Assembly: GCA_910577665.1 (NCBI GenBank)
Contig: CAJTOJ010000012.1
Location: forward strand, 1-64,000
Direction of reading: 5' to 3'
DNA: 64,000 nucleotides
Source: an uncultured Acetatifactor sp.
GTDB lineage: Bacteria; Bacillota; Clostridia; Lachnospirales; Lachnospiraceae
Under the pieces are notes generated by a model. That model saw only the letters and a program-made list of their open reading frames with translations. It did no database searches and was not told the DNA's origin. A program made the translations under genes and the position numbers. Of the stretch, positions 36,803-45,797 are shown piece by piece. The number at the start of each line of letters is the position of its first letter. Position 1 is the stretch's first letter.

Positions 36803-37768
36803 TTACCAGATTGAAGTATCGGTTACTTTACGGCTCAGCCGGTTGGCCAGAAACACTATGCCGAAATTGATCACCGAGTTAAACAATCCTACCGCAGCAG
36901 CATAGCTATAATTGTTACTTCCGATACCTTGTCTGTATACATAAGTCTGAATGACATCCGCCGTCTCATATACGGAGGGATTATAAAGCAGATATACTTT
37001 CTCAAACCCTACACTCATCATGCTGCCCAGCGTCATGATCAACAGTAGGATAATGGTGGGACGGATACTGGGAAGAACCAGATGCCAGATCACTTTGCGC
37101 TTGTTGGCCCCATCTACGCGCATGGCCTCATACAGATCCGGGGAAATCCCCATGATTGCCGCCACAAAGATAATGGAATTGAATCCAAAGCTCTGCCAGG
37201 AACCTGATATGACATAGATCGGCCTGAACCACTGGGGCAGGCTTAGGAAATTGATACTGTCAATTCCCAGCATACCAAGCAACTGGTTGATAATCCCGCC
37301 AGACGGAGATAGAAAATTATTGATCATGCCGCAGACTACCACTGTGGAGATGAAGTAGGGTAGATAGGTAGTCACTTGTATTACTTTCTGAAGCCGCTTT
37401 CCCCGCAGCTGTGTCACTGCAATGGCAAACAGGATCGGAATGGGGAATCCGAAAATAAGGGAATAGAAAGAGAGCAAAAAGGTGTTTCTCACCAGTCTCC
37501 ATGCGTATACAGAATGGAAAAACTGCCGGAACCATTTTAGCCCTACAAAATCGCTGGTGAACAACCCCTGGAATCCAGAACCAATCTTATATTGCGTGAA
37601 GGCCATCCACAATCCGGACATAGGCAGATAGCAGAAGATGATATAATAAAGTATGACTGGTAGTATCATCAAAATCAGAAAACGATCTCTTTTCAGGCTT
37701 TTTTTCCAGTATTTTCGTTTTTCTTCTTTTGTCCTTTTTCCGTTGATGACAGTTTTCTGTTTTCCCAC
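36803..37768 (-). CDS. Carbohydrate ABC transporter permease (LplB/MalF type)
   Basis: 321 residues, six transmembrane helices after a very basic N-terminus (GKRTKEEKRKYWKKSLKRDR). EAA loop: GISPDLYEAMRVDGANKRKVIWHLVLPSIRPTIILLL. GTG start with GGGAGGG eight bases upstream. It is the promoter-proximal gene of the operon and follows a dyad that may bind the AraC-type sensor encoded next door. Confidence 0.93.
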   Translation of the reverse strand: MGKQKTVINGKRTKEEKRKYWKKSLKRDRFLILMILPVILYYIIFCYLPMSGLWMAFTQYKIGSGFQGLFTSDFVGLKWFRQFFHSVYAWRLVRNTFLLSFYSLIFGFPIPILFAIAVTQLRGKRLQKVIQVTTYLPYFISTVVVCGMINNFLSPSGGIINQLLGMLGIDSINFLSLPQWFRPIYVISGSWQSFGFNSIIFVAAIMGISPDLYEAMRVDGANKRKVIWHLVLPSIRPTIILLLIMTLGSMMSVGFEKVYLLYNPSVYETADVIQTYVYRQGIGSNNYSYAAAVGLFNSVINFGIVFLANRLSRKVTDTSIW

Positions 37769-37827
37769 CTAATGGCCCTCCCTCTTTTCCTATGAAGTCC
37801 AGAATCCTGTATGAGGAAACTAAACCG

Positions 37828-37858
37828 ACTATACAACAGTGGTCTTTAAATGTATAGT
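37828..37858 (-). promoter_or_regulatory. Dyad and possible promoter upstream of the sugar ABC operon
   Basis: ACTATACA (37828-37835) and TGTATAGT (37851-37858) are perfect inverted repeats about two helical turns apart. On the minus strand TATAGT could serve as -10, but there is no good -35, as expected of an activator-dependent promoter. It is a candidate site for the adjacent AraC-type regulator. Confidence 0.4.
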
Positions 37859-37887
37859 TTCATTATTTTCGGTCTGGTTCAGGCTAT

Positions 37888-37922
37888 GAAAAAATGATGC
37901 CTGTCAAGGCATCATTTTTTTC
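37888..37922. terminator. Bidirectional hairpin terminator
   Basis: ATGATGCC (37894-37901) pairs with GGCATCAT (37908-37915), flanked by A6 and T7 runs, so it can act in both directions. On the minus strand it ends the AraC sensor transcript before the ABC operon. Confidence 0.85.
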
Positions 37923-37957
37923 ATCAGGCATCATTTTGTGCAGATAGCGCTTTTTCT

Positions 37958-38088
37958 TTATTCCCGCGGGCAATGGAGCCAAGCGGATGTGTCAGCATCC
38001 ATTTGGCGAATGCCGTGAGGGTCAAATACCCCGCTGCTTGCAGCGCTACTAGCTTGATTTCCCGTTGCTTGCAGCGGGGTTGTTGACT
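37958..38088 (+). repeat. Family A repeat, copy 5 (overlaps the 3' end of the AraC sensor gene)
   Basis: TTATTCCCGCGGGCAATGG begins, CCATTTGGCGAATGCCGTG closes the first hairpin (apical arm GGATGTGTCAGCATCC). The second region has two CCGCTGCTTGCAGCG-type arms and ends AGCGGGGTTGTTGACT. The regulator gene reads through it on the opposite strand. Confidence 0.85.
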
Positions 38089-40228
38089 TCTGCTGGTAGA
38101 CACTGGGATTCATCCCGGTTATGCTCTTGAAATTGCGTCTGAAGGTAAGCTGGTTGGTGTATCCACACAGGGTACAGACTTCTGTCAGGGAATGGGTGCC
38201 TTCCTGCAGAAGCTCCACAGCCTTCTGGATCCTTTTGGTCTGGACATACTGCAGATAGGTGACTCCGAAACGTTCTTTGCACAGCAGACTCAGATATTTA
38301 TTACTTACATTGAACCGGTCTGTCAGACTCTGAAGGGACAGATCTGGATCCAGGTAGTGGGCATCCATATAAGCGGCAATCTCTTCCTCCAGCCGGGAAT
38401 CTTCCTGTAAGGTCTTATCATGTAACATGTCGATCACAGACAGTAGTGCTGTATCGTAGTAGTCAAATATATCCTGCAGGGTGGCAAGGCTTGTGTATTT
38501 CTGTATGTTTAGGTGTACGGTATTCAGCTCTGTAATCTCCCGCAGGGTCTTGATGACAGCGAGATGCAGCTCATCTATCAAGGCCCTGTACATTTCAGAG
38601 GTTCCCGCTATCTCCAGGTTGGTTTTATACACGTCAAACAAAAGTGTGTGGATCTCCATTTTATCCTGTTTTAACAGACAACGTTTCAGCCGTTCCCTGA
38701 AATGATCCGGGAAGTAGTAAGTATTCGTCCGTCCCTCCATGTCTTCCAGAAAATAAACGGCACCCCAGCCATCGGTGAGAATCCCGTCCAGGGCTTTTAG
38801 CGCACCCTCACAGGCCTCCCGCAGTTCCCCGATATCATCTCGGATCATGTCCACACCGATGGTCACATAACAGTAATCCCCCTCTGTGGCTGTACTGACA
38901 TATTTGTGGATCTGCCCAAACAATCCTTCAACTTTCTGCTCCGTCTCAAAATTCAAGATGAGGAACACATTGTGGATATCCCGGAAATACCATACCATGT
39001 GCATTTCATCTGTGGAAAAGGTGTGTGCCACAACCTTAAAAAGCTCTTCCACCTTTTTGCGGTGGGCTTCTTTCTGGGAGGAAGCATCTCCTTCAAAAGC
39101 AAAATGGAAGACAGATACAACATAGTAGGGCTTTATCAGATCGAGATAGTTCTCGTCTAAGAACATATCCACATTTTCTGCGGCTGCATTTCCGGCAATC
39201 ATGGAATGCAGCATACCTGTCCGGGCATAGGGCGTAATGGTCAGCATTTTCTCACGGTACTCATTCTTTTCACCGATCAGGTTCTGGATGCCGCAGATGA
39301 TTTTTTCCATCTCACCATCTGGAGAATCCTGGTCTGGGGAGATCATTTCTTCCAGGTGACCGATGGGCATATAATACCGCCTGCTTACCCAGAAGGCCAG
39401 CGCTACAAAAGCGGCGGAAATCGACACAGTTCCCAGCAGGATGATGAGGAAATGTCCGTTTATGTGGGATACGGATCCGGCGGGTTCAAGAATTTTGTAC
39501 ACAATACCAGGCATTCTGTCCGACTCCCTGGAATAGGCTTTCCCGTCCTGGTTCCCTATGGAAAGAAGTACCTGGTCTTCATAGAGGACATATGCACCAT
39601 AGCCATCTCCAAGCACTTTATCCATATCGGCCCGAAGCTGCTTCAAATCGAAGAGGACGCACATTGTTCCAATATCACTTCCGGTCTGATAGGAGTATGA
39701 ATCACAGTACAGAAAATATTCTGTATTAAAAGAAAGGCGCCTGGAACTGTTTAAACGGAACACTTCACTCACGGTTCCGGTCATCATGCAGGGAAGTTCT
39801 TGATCCAGGGATGCCGGATTCTCTGACAGGGAGATCACCCCGGCACTGGAATAAGCCTTATTGCTTCCGTCTACGAACAGGACAGTCTGATAAATGGACA
39901 ATCCGCCCATTGCCATAGTGCTGCGCATCTCATTCTGGATGGAGAAGAGGGCATAGGAATCCAGCTGCCCGCCGGTTTTCTCACTCATATAGAGCTGCTT
40001 CATGGCAGTGGAATAGCTCAGATCCTGGACGATATTCTGGGCTGTCAGAATCCGCTGCTCCACAATATTACAGATCTCATCCAGCTGGATCTCCCTTTCC
40101 CGCTTTGATTGCAGATCACTGATACGATTGTTTTCATAGAACAAAAAGGCAATGCACAGAAACATGTAGAAAAAGATAACTGCCACATAGGTCAAAAATA
40201 ACTTGAGAAATAATTTACTCTGAAACAT
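37958..40228 (-). CDS. Membrane-anchored AraC family regulator with extracellular sensor domain
   Basis: 756 residues. Transmembrane helix about 10-30, extracellular Cache-like domain (about 35-265), second helix (about 268-290), a cytoplasmic linker region, then AraC double HTH (about 620-715: LQSLTDRFNVSNKYLSLLCKERFGVTYLQYVQTKRI and LTEVCTLCGYTNQLTFRRNFKSITGMNPSVYQQ). These YesN/YtdP-like proteins sense sugars outside the cell and activate neighbouring Lpl-type transporters. The C-terminal about 40 residues (from about 715) are encoded by repeat A5 and do not look native, so the natural end was probably replaced by the repeat. Ribosome site AGGAGAAGG is good. Confidence 0.9.
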   Translation of the reverse strand: MFQSKLFLKLFLTYVAVIFFYMFLCIAFLFYENNRISDLQSKREREIQLDEICNIVEQRILTAQNIVQDLSYSTAMKQLYMSEKTGGQLDSYALFSIQNEMRSTMAMGGLSIYQTVLFVDGSNKAYSSAGVISLSENPASLDQELPCMMTGTVSEVFRLNSSRRLSFNTEYFLYCDSYSYQTGSDIGTMCVLFDLKQLRADMDKVLGDGYGAYVLYEDQVLLSIGNQDGKAYSRESDRMPGIVYKILEPAGSVSHINGHFLIILLGTVSISAAFVALAFWVSRRYYMPIGHLEEMISPDQDSPDGEMEKIICGIQNLIGEKNEYREKMLTITPYARTGMLHSMIAGNAAAENVDMFLDENYLDLIKPYYVVSVFHFAFEGDASSQKEAHRKKVEELFKVVAHTFSTDEMHMVWYFRDIHNVFLILNFETEQKVEGLFGQIHKYVSTATEGDYCYVTIGVDMIRDDIGELREACEGALKALDGILTDGWGAVYFLEDMEGRTNTYYFPDHFRERLKRCLLKQDKMEIHTLLFDVYKTNLEIAGTSEMYRALIDELHLAVIKTLREITELNTVHLNIQKYTSLATLQDIFDYYDTALLSVIDMLHDKTLQEDSRLEEEIAAYMDAHYLDPDLSLQSLTDRFNVSNKYLSLLCKERFGVTYLQYVQTKRIQKAVELLQEGTHSLTEVCTLCGYTNQLTFRRNFKSITGMNPSVYQQKSTTPLQATGNQASSAASSGVFDPHGIRQMDADTSAWLHCPRE

Positions 40229-40259
40229 GCCTTCTCCTATTCTCCAAGGCCCCGTCTTT

Positions 40260-41192
40260 CTACCATCCGAGAACCTTCATGCGGGTATAGGCGGATGCCT
40301 CTTCCTTTGTAAGACTATGACACCATTCTGCTCTTTTTCCTGCTGCACCTGGCCCGGTATTGCCATATTCTGCAAAAAAGGCAGTCTCATGTGCCCGCTC
40401 CTTATCCCAGTCATGCCAGCCTTCCGGCTTGATATGAGCCTCCAGTATAGAATCCAGGATCACCACTTTCGCATAATCCCGCCAGGGTCTTCCCAGATAA
40501 ATGCTTCCTTCCGGGGCATCTCCGGTAAAATGGCAATTGGAGAATACATAACCGTATTCCTGTCCTTCGGGGGAAGAGCCTGCTGTCACATAACCGCCAG
40601 GACGTCCCAGGGAATGTAGCATACAATCCTCAAAATAAGCGGTGGCACTGCCAAAGATGAAATCCACTGTACCACAGATATAACAATGACGATATAGCTG
40701 CCTGCCATTCACACGGGGTGCAAATTCCTTGGGGCCTTTGAAGCCTCCGGGAATCACCTCCTTGGGCGGGAGAGGGCCTGTAAACAGGGTGTCCTGGGCG
40801 CCCAGAAGCCTACAGTCCGAGACCACAATACCCTCCCCCTCTGCGTAAAGCGCAATGGCCTGCTCCACATGTTCCCGTAATGCGGCGCCATTTTCAATGG
40901 TCAGATTCCGCAACTGTATACGGGGTGCATCCGCCAGCAGGGTATAGCTGCGGAAGGTTCCCCGCTTTTCCCCATCCGGCATTCTGTCATTTGCAGCATC
41001 GTCATAGGTAATGATAGTGTCTGCGGCATGTTCTCCTTCCAGAACCAGGCCTTCCTGGCGGATCTCCAGCTTCTCATGGTAGGTTCCAGGTGAGATATGT
41101 ATGACAACCTCCTGGCCTGCATAGGTTTGTGCATATGTCAGGGCATCTCCGATTTTCCCAAACATTCCGTCTGCTCCCACTGTCAGTCTCAT
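40260..41192 (-). CDS. Pectinesterase (CE8)
   Basis: 310 residues from the ATG at 41192 (GGAAGG six bases upstream). The right-handed beta-helix esterase motifs are all present: LLGAQDTLF, YICGTVDFIFGSATAYFEDC (both catalytic Asp residues) and SIYLGRPWRDYAKVVILDS (conserved Arg/Trp). It removes methyl groups from homogalacturonan. There is no signal peptide, so it works on imported oligomers in the cytoplasm. The gene lies directly upstream of the AraC sensor on the same strand (32 bp gap), tying the sugar ABC transporter to pectin. Confidence 0.93.
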   Translation of the reverse strand: MRLTVGADGMFGKIGDALTYAQTYAGQEVVIHISPGTYHEKLEIRQEGLVLEGEHAADTIITYDDAANDRMPDGEKRGTFRSYTLLADAPRIQLRNLTIENGAALREHVEQAIALYAEGEGIVVSDCRLLGAQDTLFTGPLPPKEVIPGGFKGPKEFAPRVNGRQLYRHCYICGTVDFIFGSATAYFEDCMLHSLGRPGGYVTAGSSPEGQEYGYVFSNCHFTGDAPEGSIYLGRPWRDYAKVVILDSILEAHIKPEGWHDWDKERAHETAFFAEYGNTGPGAAGKRAEWCHSLTKEEASAYTRMKVLGW

Positions 41193-41537
41193 ATTCATCC
41201 TTCCTTTCTTAGGTTTTGGTTTCTGTTTATTAATATTTGTTCTCCTTTGCTACGAACTACCAGGCTGGTTATCGGTCTTAGGTATTGCTAATAAGGAACA
41301 ATATGGACAGGGACGAAATTTTAGGCACAGCCCTGTATGCTTTCCGGTAACCGATGATGGCATTTCATCGCTCTTATTCTCTGCCTTGTTATTCTTCGGA
41401 GTCTCATCAGATATAATACCAACGGTGTACTGGTGTCGGATTAAACAGCTTTGTTGCAGGCAAGGCTGTAATTTCTGACAAAACGGCTTTGGGCTTTTCA
41501 AGGATTTCTTTGACTAAAGGGCAACGGATGGGATAAA

Positions 41538-41572
41538 ACAAAACAGCCCGTAAAACAGGCTGTTTTATCTTA
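41538..41572. terminator. Terminator after tRNA-Pro
   Basis: AAAACAGCC (41541-41549) and GGCTGTTTT (41558-41566) form a 9-bp stem with flanking A- and T-rich runs. On the minus strand it lies just downstream of tRNA-Pro. Confidence 0.75.
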
Positions 41573-41575
41573 ACA

Positions 41576-41649
41576 TCGATGCGACAGGATTTGAACCTGC
41601 GACCTCTGCGTCCCGAACGCAGCGCTCTACCAAGCTGAGCCACGCATCG
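41576..41649 (-). tRNA. tRNA-Pro(CGG)
   Basis: 74-base cloverleaf on the minus strand: acceptor CGATGCG/CGCATCG, D-arm GGCTC...GAGCG, anticodon stem CTGCG/CGCAG with loop TTCGGGA (anticodon CGG), T-arm CGCAGGTTCAAATCCTGTCG... with GTTCAAATC loop, and discriminator A. CCA is not encoded. Confidence 0.93.
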
Positions 41650-41732
41650 CTTCAACATACCAATCATAAATAAAAAATGATTGCTTGTCAAGTGAAAAAA
41701 TTATAAGATAAAGGAAAGGCTGAGGAAAAAGG

Positions 41733-41897
41733 GTAACAGTTCAGACAGCGCCATTCGTAAAGTCGCGCCCATGGTGCTTTTCGCCGCTTCGCGGCTTCCT
41801 TTACTCATGAAATGGCGCTCCCTCAGTCCATATAGATGGCCGAAAACTCGTGCAAGCACGATTTTCTGCCATTTACATGGACTGGCTGAACTGTTAC
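41733..41897 (+). repeat. Family C MITE-like repeat, full copy 3
   Basis: GTAACAGTTCAGACAG at the left end and CTGAACTGTTAC at the right end enclose about 165 bp. The interior differs from copy 2: ATTCGTAAAG.../...CTTTACTCAT, TCCATATAGATGGC and CTCGTGCAAGCACGATTTT. A long imperfect stem TCCATATAG.../...ATGGACTGG closes the right half. Confidence 0.8.
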
Positions 41898-41959
41898 GCA
41901 AAAAGGAAGCAGGCTGAAGTGAAAAGGCAAAATAGGCGACAAGTTAGGGAGGAAACAGA

Positions 41960-43162
41960 ATGTACCAGACCATCGTGACGTTAAAAAAGGGAGAAGGCCG
42001 TACCTTGAAGGCCGGGGGTATGTGGGTGTATGACAATGAGATTGCTTCCATCACAGGCCATTTTGAGCAGGGGGATGTGGTGGCAGTTCATGACTTTGAC
42101 GGCTATCCCATGGGATGCGGCTATATCAACACCAGATCCAGGATCACGGTACGGCTGCTGTCCCGGAGAAAAGATGCTGTGATAGATGAATGCTTCATGG
42201 AACAGCGGGTGCGGGATGCCTGGGCCTACAGAAAACAGACGATAGATACCGCAAGCTGTAGGCTGATATTCGGGGAGGCAGATTTTTTGCCGGGGCTGGT
42301 GGTGGACAAATTTGCCGATGTGCTGGTAGTGGAATCCCTGGCACTGGGCATAGACAGGTGGAAGGGAACCATTGTGGATGCTGTGAAAAGGGTGCTGGCA
42401 GAGGACGGCATCCGGATCCGTGGCGTCTATGAGCGGAGTGATGCCAAGGTGCGTCTCCAGGAAGGCATGGAGCGTGTAAAAGGCTTTATGGGGGAGTCTT
42501 TCGACACCAAGGTGGAGATCGTGGAAAACGGCGTGCGGTATCTGGTGGATGTGGAGGATGGCCAGAAGACAGGCTTTTTCCTGGACCAGAAGAACAACCG
42601 GGCAGTCATACAGCGGCTTTGCAAGGGAAAGAAGGTACTGGACTGTTTCACCCATACGGGATCTTTTGCCTTGAATGCCGGGATGGCGGGGGCAGTGGAT
42701 GTGCTGGGGGTGGATGCCTCGGAACTGGCTGTGGCCCAGGCTATGGAAAATGCACGCCTAAACGGTCTGGAGGAAAGGGTGCGGTTCCAGTGCGCCGATG
42801 TATTTGAATTGTTACCAAAACTGGAGGCACAGGGGGAAACTTACGATGTGGTGATCCTGGATCCTCCCGCATTTACAAAATCTCGCAATTCCGTAAAAAA
42901 TGCCGTGAAAGGATATCGGGAGATCAACCTGCGGGGAATGAAGCTGGTGCGGGACGGCGGATTCCTGGCCACCTGTTCCTGCTCCCATTTTATGGAGCCG
43001 GAACTGTTCGCCAGGACCATCCGGGAGGCGGGGACAGGTGCCCGCAGGAGACTCCGCCAGGTGGAATTCCATACCCAGGCTTGTGACCATCCTATTCTGT
43101 GGGCGGCAGACCAGAGCTATTATCTGAAGTTCTACGTTTTTCAAGTGTGCAGTGAGCGGTAG
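41960..43162 (+). CDS. Class I rRNA methyltransferase, RlmI-like (23S rRNA m5C)
   Basis: 400 residues. N-terminal PUA-like domain (about 1-75: VTLKKGEGRTLKAGGMWVYDNEI), a linker with GLVVDKFADVLVVE, then a Rossmann methyltransferase: VLDCFTHTGSFALNAGMAGA (motif I), VDASELAVAQAMENA, VILDPPAFTKSRNSV (motif IV) and LATCSCSHFMEP with the catalytic Cys of motif VI. Such enzymes methylate 23S rRNA cytosines. Ribosome site GGGAGGAAA. It is likely a single-gene unit. Confidence 0.92.
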   Translation: MYQTIVTLKKGEGRTLKAGGMWVYDNEIASITGHFEQGDVVAVHDFDGYPMGCGYINTRSRITVRLLSRRKDAVIDECFMEQRVRDAWAYRKQTIDTASCRLIFGEADFLPGLVVDKFADVLVVESLALGIDRWKGTIVDAVKRVLAEDGIRIRGVYERSDAKVRLQEGMERVKGFMGESFDTKVEIVENGVRYLVDVEDGQKTGFFLDQKNNRAVIQRLCKGKKVLDCFTHTGSFALNAGMAGAVDVLGVDASELAVAQAMENARLNGLEERVRFQCADVFELLPKLEAQGETYDVVILDPPAFTKSRNSVKNAVKGYREINLRGMKLVRDGGFLATCSCSHFMEPELFARTIREAGTGARRRLRQVEFHTQACDHPILWAADQSYYLKFYVFQVCSER

Positions 43163-43308
43163 TTTGTGAAACAGGCAGAAATGCCGGATTCCACATGCTT
43201 ATCGGCTCTGCATCTATGTGTCTGGCTCTTTGATGATACATTTACCTGCCCGATAGATAGGAGTTTGGCTTTTTCTTTAAAAAAAGTTCAAATATATCAG
43301 TTAGTAAC

Positions 43309-43697
43309 TTATTTCAATTTAATTTCTACTTTGTAATATTTAAAAAAATATGGTACAAACAAAAGAACCCCTATTATCAAAATCACCCAACCAATATATG
43401 TTCCTTGATTTTCAGGATAAAAATAATTTATAGCTAAATGAACTGGACATAGAATAATTGCAATCACTCCCCATAATATTTCCAATTTTCTTTTCATCTT
43501 GTTTGCTTGCTCTTTTTGTTTCTGTAATTCCACCAAATTTTGTTCTGCCTTTTCTTGATAATTTTCCATCGCAATCCTTTCTCCTGATAATAATTCGTTT
43601 GCATTTATTCCAAGAATGTCACATAGCTCCATCATTATCGATACATCTGGACAGCTTTTTCCGGTCTCCCATTTTGAAACCGCCCTATTACAATTAG
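43309..43697 (-). pseudogene. XRE regulator with C-terminal membrane domain, 5' truncated
   Basis: In frame from about 43697 the translation reads SNCNRAVSKWETGKSCPDVSIMMELCDILGINANELLSGE, the second half of an XRE helix-turn-helix. A Lys/Gln-rich linker and two C-terminal hydrophobic segments follow, ending VEIKLK. The first about 30 residues of the HTH are missing; a stop (TGA) lies just upstream. On the opposite strand at 43763 a good ribosome site precedes MNQEKIGS, the usual N-terminus of such proteins. The head may therefore have been inverted away from the body. The region is AT-rich. Confidence 0.7.
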
Positions 43698-43762
43698 AGA
43701 ATCAACCAATAGTTCCTTCCAAAAAAAAGCTTATTATGTATGATAAAACTAGGAGGTAAAAA

Positions 43763-43798
43763 ATGAATCAAGAAAAAATCGGATCAGTTGACTACTAG
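43763..43798 (+). pseudogene. Possible detached N-terminus of an XRE regulator
   Basis: AGGAGGT precedes an ATG whose 11-codon frame reads MNQEKIGSVDY then stops. MNQEKIG is a typical start of the XRE family found broken on the opposite strand at 43309-43697. The fragment is short, so this rests on pattern recognition only. Confidence 0.4.
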
Positions 43799-44188
43799 TA
43801 CATCGAATAATTAATGCCGACTATTCTTTATTTCTTTGCTAAATGTTTAAGTGCGATATATTAACCGCATAAACTTATTGCATATATGCCGGCAATTAAT
43901 AACCATCTGTAACTTTTCTTTTATATGTTCAATAATCTGAATATCCATTTGTCACCGCTAACACAATTATAAACACCTATACTGCCTTTCTCAAGATTCT
44001 AATGTGAAAGGTACAAATACAGGAACTAAGATTCCAGAAAAGAGCGACAGAGATTTAACCCTCTGCCACTGTATTGCCTATATGTAAGTAATTTCCTCGT
44101 TCACAACCTCCCTCGCACAAGCCCTTATATTATTCACTCTTCCTAAAATCCAAACTTAGGAGAAATCCAAACTTTCTTCTGCAAATCC
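43799..44188. other. AT-rich intergenic region
   Basis: About 390 bases of low-GC DNA between the broken XRE gene and repeat A6. I see no gene, RNA or convincing hairpin in it. The stretch 44341-44693 after the repeat also lacks a gene apart from the leader of the next regulator. Confidence 0.5.
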
Positions 44189-44340
44189 TTTATTCCTGCG
44201 AGCAATGAGCCAAGTCAACAAGGTTGACTTTGTGCCGTTGCTGGCACGAGCATTTGGCGAATGCCGCGAGGGTCAATACCCCGCAGCTTGCTGCGTTGGA
44301 AGATTGATGCCCCGCCAGCTTGCTGCGGGGTAATTGACTC
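44189..44340 (+). repeat. Family A repeat, copy 6
   Basis: TTATTCCTGCGAGCAATGAGCC begins the first hairpin, and CATTTGGCGAATGCCGCGAGG closes it, with two extra apical arms (GTCAACAAGGTTGAC, GTGCCGTTGCTGGCAC). The second part has GGTCAATACCCCGCAG and CTTGCTGCGGGGTAATTGAC. Confidence 0.83.
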
Positions 44341-44693
44341 AAGGCGTTCCTGTGTCTGCCTGGCAGAAGAAGATGACCACTCGTTTTCGTAATATATCAA
44401 TTTTGTTTTGAAAGAGTATTTAAAAGATAAGAAATTAATACAAAATCTGGTGGAGAAGAATCTAACATAAATACTTGATTTTATAACCAGTAGTTAGGAA
44501 AACCTTTTTACAAGTTTACCTGCTCTCCATTGTGTATTACCTGGATCCTGTCTATAATGGGCCTAGGAACACAGACAACTTGAAGCATCCGCAGATTTTC
44601 CATGCGTCAGTGGGCATGCCTGCGATAAGTAGCCTGGGAAACTAAGGAAGGATGCAGGTAAAAAGTAAACAGGAAAGGGACAGGTAAGACAGA

Positions 44694-45794
44694 ATGGATC
44701 TGAGAATAGGCTCCAGGATCATAGAATTGCGGAAGAAAAAGGGAATGACCCAGGAGCAGCTTGCAGGCGCCCTTGGGGTATCAGCTCCGGCAGTGAGCAA
44801 ATGGGAGACAGACAGTTCCTATCCGGACATCACATTGCTATGCCCCCTGGCCAGGGCCTTGGGGACGGATGTGGATGCCCTTCTGGCCTTTGAGGAAGAC
44901 CTGCCAGAGGAAGACCTAAGCCGGTACATGGCAGAGGTCATGGGACTGATCCGGGCAGGGCAGCCACAGGAGGCGGAGAGACAACTGAACCGGCTGCTTC
45001 ATGCCTATCCCTCCAACATTCCACTGAAATTCAGTGCCACGGCGGTGCTGACCATGTTCGAACAGAATGTGCCGGATCACACGCAGGAGGACACCGAACG
45101 CTGGGGACATCTGAAAAAGGAACTGGTGCAGGCCATATATGATGACGGGAACCCGGACTATCACATGGCTGCCATGTCCATGCTGGTATCCCTGGCCCTG
45201 GCAGAGAATGACCTGGAGAAAGCGGAAGAACTGCTGAAGAAGACGCTGACCCGGACAGCAGACTTTACCATGCACTGGATGCAGTTCTATGTGAAAAAGG
45301 GAGAGCAGGATAAGGCACTGGAGACCGTACAGAAGAAGCTTTATGCGTTGATAGGGGAGGTACGGACCTGCCTGTTGTGCATGATGGGGGAGAGCCTTCC
45401 CCTGGACATGGACAGGAAGCTGGAGATCTGTGGCGTGTTCCAGAAGGTAGAGGAACTGTTCGGCGTGGGAGGGGGCATGGGCGTGGGGGCCCTGGCAGAG
45501 GTATACTTGAAGGCCGGACGAAGGGAGATCTGCCTGGAATATCTGGAACAGCTTGTGGACAGGCTTGTGGAGGGCCTGGCAATGCCGAACCCCTTGCTGT
45601 TTGCACCGGCCTTCGGGCCGGATAACTTGAGACAGAACCCTACGGTGAGCAGGGAAATGCTGCTCGCCATTCTCCAGGGACTGGAGGAGGATGCCTGCTT
45701 TGCCAAGATGCGGGGGGAGGAACGGTTCCAGGGGCTGGTGAGGCGGCTTAAGGACTGCCGGGAAAGTGGCTTTGACAGGGAACTGCGAATGTAG
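44694..45794 (+). CDS. XRE family regulator with C-terminal helical-repeat domain
   Basis: 366 residues. N-terminal helix-turn-helix (about 4-62): IGSRIIELRKKKGMTQEQLAGALGVSAPAVSKWETDSSYPDITLL. The rest is helical with TPR-like character (LIRAGQPQEAERQLNRLLHAYPSNIPLKF; MAAMSMLVSLALAENDLEKAEELLKK), a layout common in Lachnospiraceae stress or metabolic regulators. Target genes unknown. It is followed by a degenerate family C repeat. Confidence 0.9.
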   Translation: MDLRIGSRIIELRKKKGMTQEQLAGALGVSAPAVSKWETDSSYPDITLLCPLARALGTDVDALLAFEEDLPEEDLSRYMAEVMGLIRAGQPQEAERQLNRLLHAYPSNIPLKFSATAVLTMFEQNVPDHTQEDTERWGHLKKELVQAIYDDGNPDYHMAAMSMLVSLALAENDLEKAEELLKKTLTRTADFTMHWMQFYVKKGEQDKALETVQKKLYALIGEVRTCLLCMMGESLPLDMDRKLEICGVFQKVEELFGVGGGMGVGALAEVYLKAGRREICLEYLEQLVDRLVEGLAMPNPLLFAPAFGPDNLRQNPTVSREMLLAILQGLEEDACFAKMRGEERFQGLVRRLKDCRESGFDRELRM

Positions 45795-45797
45795 CGG

